DNA of 53,632 bases from an uncultured Thiodictyon sp. (GTDB lineage Bacteria; Pseudomonadota; Gammaproteobacteria; Chromatiales; Chromatiaceae), in contig CAILVI010000359.1 of assembly GCA_903837595.1 (NCBI GenBank), forward strand, positions 1 through 53,632, written 5' to 3'. Position numbers and translations under genes: made by a program. Position 1 is the stretch's first letter; every line of letters begins with the position of its first letter. Below, piece by piece: positions 50,320-53,632 of this stretch. Under the pieces are notes generated by a model. The model searched no databases and was not told where the DNA came from. It saw only the letters and a list, made by a program, of their open reading frames with translations.

Positions 50320-50520
50320 GCGCTGAAGGGGCCTGGCAAGGGTTGGGCCGAAAGTGGCGCTGGGGTGGCGCACAGTGTAACCGAATGCGGCAGCGCGCGG
50401 GGATGCGCGGACCGCGACAGGCGACCCGACCCGCCCCGCCCCGCAGGGCAAGAAGCCCCGCTCGAGAGTGTACCGGACCCGCAGCCCCGACGGGACGCCG
50501 AAGTCCGACAAGCTGCTAAC

Positions 50521-53500
50521 TCATTGCCCCAGGACGGCACGCCAACCGCCGCGGCTCGGCAGTACCAGCGCCGTCTTAAGATACATTGCCGTGACGGCCT
50601 TGGCTGAGGTGACGTTGCTCAGAGTGCAGGTCGCGCCGACCTGCCCCGCGCAGTCCCCGCGCCAACCGGCGAAGATAAAACCAGCGCCAGCCCGGGCGGT
50701 GCAGATGCCGGTACCGGCCGGCGTGACCGGGTTGGGCGTGCAACTGGCCGTCCCGCCGGCCGCCGGGTTGGCGGTAGCGGTGATGGCGTAAGTGTTGAGG
50801 GTAAAGGTCGCGGTGCAGGTGGTGTTGGCCGTCAGCGCAAAGGCACTGGCGCAGGTGTCGGGGCTCCAGCCGGTGAAGGTGGAGTCGATCGCGGCGCTGG
50901 CGACCAGGGTGACGGCGGTACCTTTGGGATAGCTTTCGGTACAGTCCGTTCCGCAGTCGATCCCGGCTCCGGTCACCGTACCCGAACCCGTTCCGGCCTT
51001 GGTCACGGTCAGCAGCGGTCGGCTGAAGGTGGCCGTGACGCCCTTGGCCGCGTCCATCGTGACCGTGCAGGCACCCGAGCCCGTGCAGGCCCCGCTCCAG
51101 CCGGTGAAGATGGAAAGGCTGTCGGCCACGGCCGTGAGGGTCACGCTGGTGCCACTGACCAAGAGCTCATTGCAATCAGTGCCGCAATCGATGCCGGTGC
51201 CGGTTACTGTGCCGCCCCCCACACCGGGCTTGCTGACCATGAGGGGGTAGATACGGTTCTGCGCAGTGGCGACCCAAGCACCCTTGCTCGCAGCGGAACA
51301 CGTTATATTGAGTGTACCGTTATTATAAGGTAGCTGTCGGCTGTCAGTGTCTGTAAAATCAAACGTCCCCCCCACACTATTGGGTGTATCGAAAGAGCCA
51401 TTTACCAACAGCACTTGTCTCCAGCAGCGGTTGTCATTTGTGCCGCACCCTTCGAAAGAACCACCAATAGCGCTAAATTTTGAATTTTCAATGCTGATTG
51501 GGAGGAAACCAGCGCCATTCCTAGGATTGTATGGACCATCGTAAAATGGGCACAATGGCGAAGTGCCAGAACAGTGACAATATCCTGTAGCTCCAATATC
51601 AGCAAGAGACTGCATCCCGGATATTGCGCCATCCGCGGCTACATCGAATTGTTCCACAACACCATTACCATACCAACGCCCCAGAGCAATATTCAAAGGG
51701 GCGGGGCTGACGACATAGCCCGTGGTGTATTGGTTATTGCCGTCGTCGGTCTCCGCGGTCTGACAGGCGCTGTCGATGAAGGCGCGTAGGGTCTTGGCCC
51801 CGACCACACCCGCCGGCAGGCCGGTGAGCGTGACCGTCTGGCTGGCGCCCGCCGCCAGGCTAGCCAGGGTAGTGGACTGGTCGCCCACGGTACCGCACGT
51901 CTGCACGGTGGCCTGGTTGGACCAGACCTGTAACGTCCCCGCCGGACCGGCCATGCCGCCCTGATTCTGTACCGTGATGGCGGCGCTGAAGGTACCGTTG
52001 GCCGTCGGGCTGCTCGGAGTGAGGACAGCCCCGGTAATCACGAAGTCCGGGGGTGGCGGTGCCGCCACGGTATAGGCCGTAGTAGATTGGTTGTTGGTCT
52101 CGTCGGCCTCTGCGGTCTCACAGGCGCTGTCGATGAAAGCGAGCAGGTCCTTGGCGCCGGCCACACCCGCCGGCAGACCGGTGAGCGTGACCGTTTGGCT
52201 GGCACCCACAGCCAGGCTCGCCAGGGTGGCGGATTGGTCGCCCACCGCGCCGCACGCCTGCGCAGCAGACTGGTCGGACCAGACCTGCAACGTCCCCGGA
52301 GTACCGGCCACGCTGCCCTGGTTTTGCACCGTGACCGCGGCACTGAAGGTGTCACCGGTCGTTGGGCTGCTCGGGGTGAGGACGACACCGGTTACCACGA
52401 AGTCGGGGGACGGTACCGCGACGGTATAAGCAGTAGTAAATTGGTTGTTGGTCTCGTCGGCCTCTGCGGTCTGACAGGTGCTGTCAATGAAGGTGCGCAA
52501 AGTCTCGCCCACACCCGCCGCCAGACCGCTGACTATGACCGTCTGGCTGGCGCCCGCCGCCAGGCTCGCCAGGGTGGCGGATTGGTCGCCCACAGCGCCA
52601 CAGTCCTGTAGGCTGCCCTGGTTGGCCCAGACTTGCAGGACCCCTGGAGTACCGGCCACGCTGCCTTGGTTCTTCACCGTGATTGAGGTACTGAAGGTAC
52701 CGTTGACCGTCGGACTGCTCGGCGTCAGGATGACACCGGTTACCATAAAGTCCGGCTTGGGGAAGAGCCCGATCTCGACCGGACTGCAGCGATCAGTGGC
52801 CGTACCGTCGCCGATCTGTCCATACCGATTATCTCCCCACGCCCAAAGACTACCGTCAGTCTTGAGAGCCAGGTTGTGATCGACAAGGCTTGCCATCGCC
52901 GAGACTCCGGTAAGCACCAGGTTGGGTGTCGGGCGTGTCGTGGTTGTACCATCGCCGAGTTGGCCGATCCAGTTGTTCCCCCAGGCCCAGAGGCTGCCGT
53001 CGGTCTTGAGGGCTAGGGTGTGAAAATAACCGGCCGCCACGGCCGCGACACCGCTCAGGACCTGGACCGGACTCAGGCGGGGCGTGGTAGTGCCATCGCC
53101 GAGTTGGCCGTCGCTGTTCGCCCCCCAGGCCCATAGGCTGCCGTCGGTCTTGAGCGCTAGGCTGTGATAGGAGCCAGCCGACACTGCCGCGACCCCGGTG
53201 AGTACCGCGACCGGAACCCTATGACTTATGGTCGTGCCGTCGCCGAGTTGGCCGGTCCAGTTGTCCCCCCAGGCCCAGAGGCTACCGTCGGACTTGATGG
53301 CCAGCGTGTGCTTACCTCCGGCCGCCACGCCAACGACCCCGGTCAGGATCTGCTCTGGATTCTGGCGATTCGCCAAGCTGCCGTCGCCGAGTTGGCCATC
53401 TTCGTTATGTCCCCACGCCCACAGGATACCGTCGGTCTTGATGGCGAAGCTGTTACCATCAACGCCGCCCGTCACCGCCGCGACCCCGGCCAGTATTTGA

Positions 53501-53632
53501 ACCGGCATCAAGCGCTCCATGTCATTGCCGTCGCCGAGTTGGCCGTACCAGTCTGCTCCCCACGCCCACAGACTGCCCTCGGACTTGATGGCCAGCGTGT
53601 GCCGATCACCAGCCGCCACCGCCGCCACCCCG
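50521..53632 (-). CDS. Large RCC1/CARDB repeat surface protein (5' end outside window)
   Basis: At least 1036 residues; the frame runs out of the window, and the apparent GTG start at 53628 lies within a repeat. Six RCC1-type propeller repeats come first ([33 protein letters not shown]). Three CARDB modules follow ([47 protein letters not shown]), each about 105 residues. Then a ~150-residue unrecognised Cys-containing domain ([36 protein letters not shown]). Last come three to four InlB-like beta-repeats ([29 protein letters not shown]). The base composition of the middle domain (about 51250-51720) is AT-richer than the rest. Probably secreted or cell-surface adhesin-like. Confidence 0.85.
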   Translation of the reverse strand, partial: GVAAVAAGDRHTLAIKSEGSLWAWGADWYGQLGDGNDMERLMPVQILAGVAAVTGGVDGNSFAIKTDGILWAWGHNEDGQLGDGSLANRQNPEQILTGVVGVAAGGKHTLAIKSDGSLWAWGDNWTGQLGDGTTISHRVPVAVLTGVAAVSAGSYHSLALKTDGSLWAWGANSDGQLGDGTTTPRLSPVQVLSGVAAVAAGYFHTLALKTDGSLWAWGNNWIGQLGDGTTTTRPTPNLVLTGVSAMASLVDHNLALKTDGSLWAWGDNRYGQIGDGTATDRCSPVEIGLFPKPDFMVTGVILTPSSPTVNGTFSTSITVKNQGSVAGTPGVLQVWANQGSLQDCGAVGDQSATLASLAAGASQTVIVSGLAAGVGETLRTFIDSTCQTAEADETNNQFTTAYTVAVPSPDFVVTGVVLTPSSPTTGDTFSAAVTVQNQGSVAGTPGTLQVWSDQSAAQACGAVGDQSATLASLAVGASQTVTLTGLPAGVAGAKDLLAFIDSACETAEADETNNQSTTAYTVAAPPPPDFVITGAVLTPSSPTANGTFSAAITVQNQGGMAGPAGTLQVWSNQATVQTCGTVGDQSTTLASLAAGASQTVTLTGLPAGVVGAKTLRAFIDSACQTAETDDGNNQYTTGYVVSPAPLNIALGRWYGNGVVEQFDVAADGAISGMQSLADIGATGYCHCSGTSPLCPFYDGPYNPRNGAGFLPISIENSKFSAIGGSFEGCGTNDNRCWRQVLLVNGSFDTPNSVGGTFDFTDTDSRQLPYNNGTLNITCSAASKGAWVATAQNRIYPLMVSKPGVGGGTVTGTGIDCGTDCNELLVSGTSVTLTAVADSLSIFTGWSGACTGSGACTVTMDAAKGVTATFSRPLLTVTKAGTGSGTVTGAGIDCGTDCTESYPKGTAVTLVASAAIDSTFTGWSPDTCASAFALTANTTCTATFTLNTYAITATANPAAGGTASCTPNPVTPAGTGICTARAGAGFIFAGWRGDCAGQVGATCTLSNVTSAKAVTAMYLKTALVLPSRGGWRAVLGQ

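Noticed and set aside
1-53632. tRNA, rRNA, riboswitch or origin of replication
   Set aside because: I looked in the longer gene-free gaps and saw no cloverleaf, conserved rRNA segment, known riboswitch core or DnaA-box cluster. A covariance-model scan would settle it.

Overview
This is a 53.6 kb piece of a GC-rich gammaproteobacterial chromosome. The housekeeping proteins (ArgH, UvrD, PepN, GrxC/Hsp15, HemE, MinCDE, RecR, YbaB, DnaX) look gammaproteobacterial. A form IV RuBisCO-like protein, a CbiX-type chelatase and very dense REP/MITE-like repeats suggest a purple sulfur bacterium of the Chromatiaceae (for example Thiodictyon, Thiocystis or Lamprocystis). That placement is an inference from gene content; no 16S or other marker RNA gene lies in the window.

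Layout. 1-2.1 kb: repeats, a half-deleted UPF0175/DUF3368 toxin-antitoxin pair and a PD-(D/E)XK/DUF4351 protein. 2.1-4.5 kb: argH with a MazG-like pyrophosphohydrolase, followed by what looks like a collapsed fimS-algR two-component pair. 4.5-8.6 kb: a tight four-gene minus-strand operon (CPBP protease, DUF4384 protein, OmpA-like protein, PEGA Ser/Thr kinase). 8.9-14.4 kb: a surface-polysaccharide type set (PAP2 phosphatase, asparagine-synthase-like amidotransferase, GT4, GT2). 14.4-19.3 kb: hypotheticals, HicB-like and AAA remnants around uvrD. 19.4-24.2 kb: thioesterase, PsiE, pepN, grxC-hslR. 24.5-29.5 kb: a LuxR relic, a CysB-type regulator, a broken curli-secretion locus (csgE intact, csgG cut by a repeat) and a NarL-type two-component pair. 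29.7-36 kb: CbiX, a truncated DUF4338 gene, two paralogous small proteins beside an M35-like metallopeptidase, the RuBisCO-like protein and an unusual disulfide-oxidoreductase-like flavoprotein. 36-41.2 kb: hemE and an MrfAB-like DNA repair helicase/exonuclease pair. 41.2-45.1 kb: a 21-bp minisatellite, an ATPase plus a deleted STAND-type membrane protein, and an amber-interrupted Uma2 gene. 45.3-50.3 kb: minCDE, HIT, recR, ybaB, dnaX. 50.5 kb to the right edge: a large RCC1/CARDB repeat surface protein that runs out of the window.

The main theme is gene decay next to repeats. About ten genes keep recognisable ends or domains but have lost their cores, or carry one nonsense codon: DUF3368, FimS/AlgR, an AAA ATPase, a DUF1778 antitoxin, a HicB antitoxin, a LuxR regulator, csgG, DUF4338, a STAND NTPase and Uma2. 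One ~130 bp stem-loop element (copies at 1-108, 26,922-27,055 inverted, and 30,614-30,744) sits exactly at the break points of two of them, csgG and DUF4338. Another repeat family (GTAGGGTGGAT...) lies in frame inside the mrfB-like gene, adding about 15 residues. The element families and their apparent ability to enter or reshape genes are the most promising novelty here. Second are the kinase/OmpA/DUF4384/CPBP operon and the M35-peptidase/paralogue cluster, neither of which I can match to a described system.
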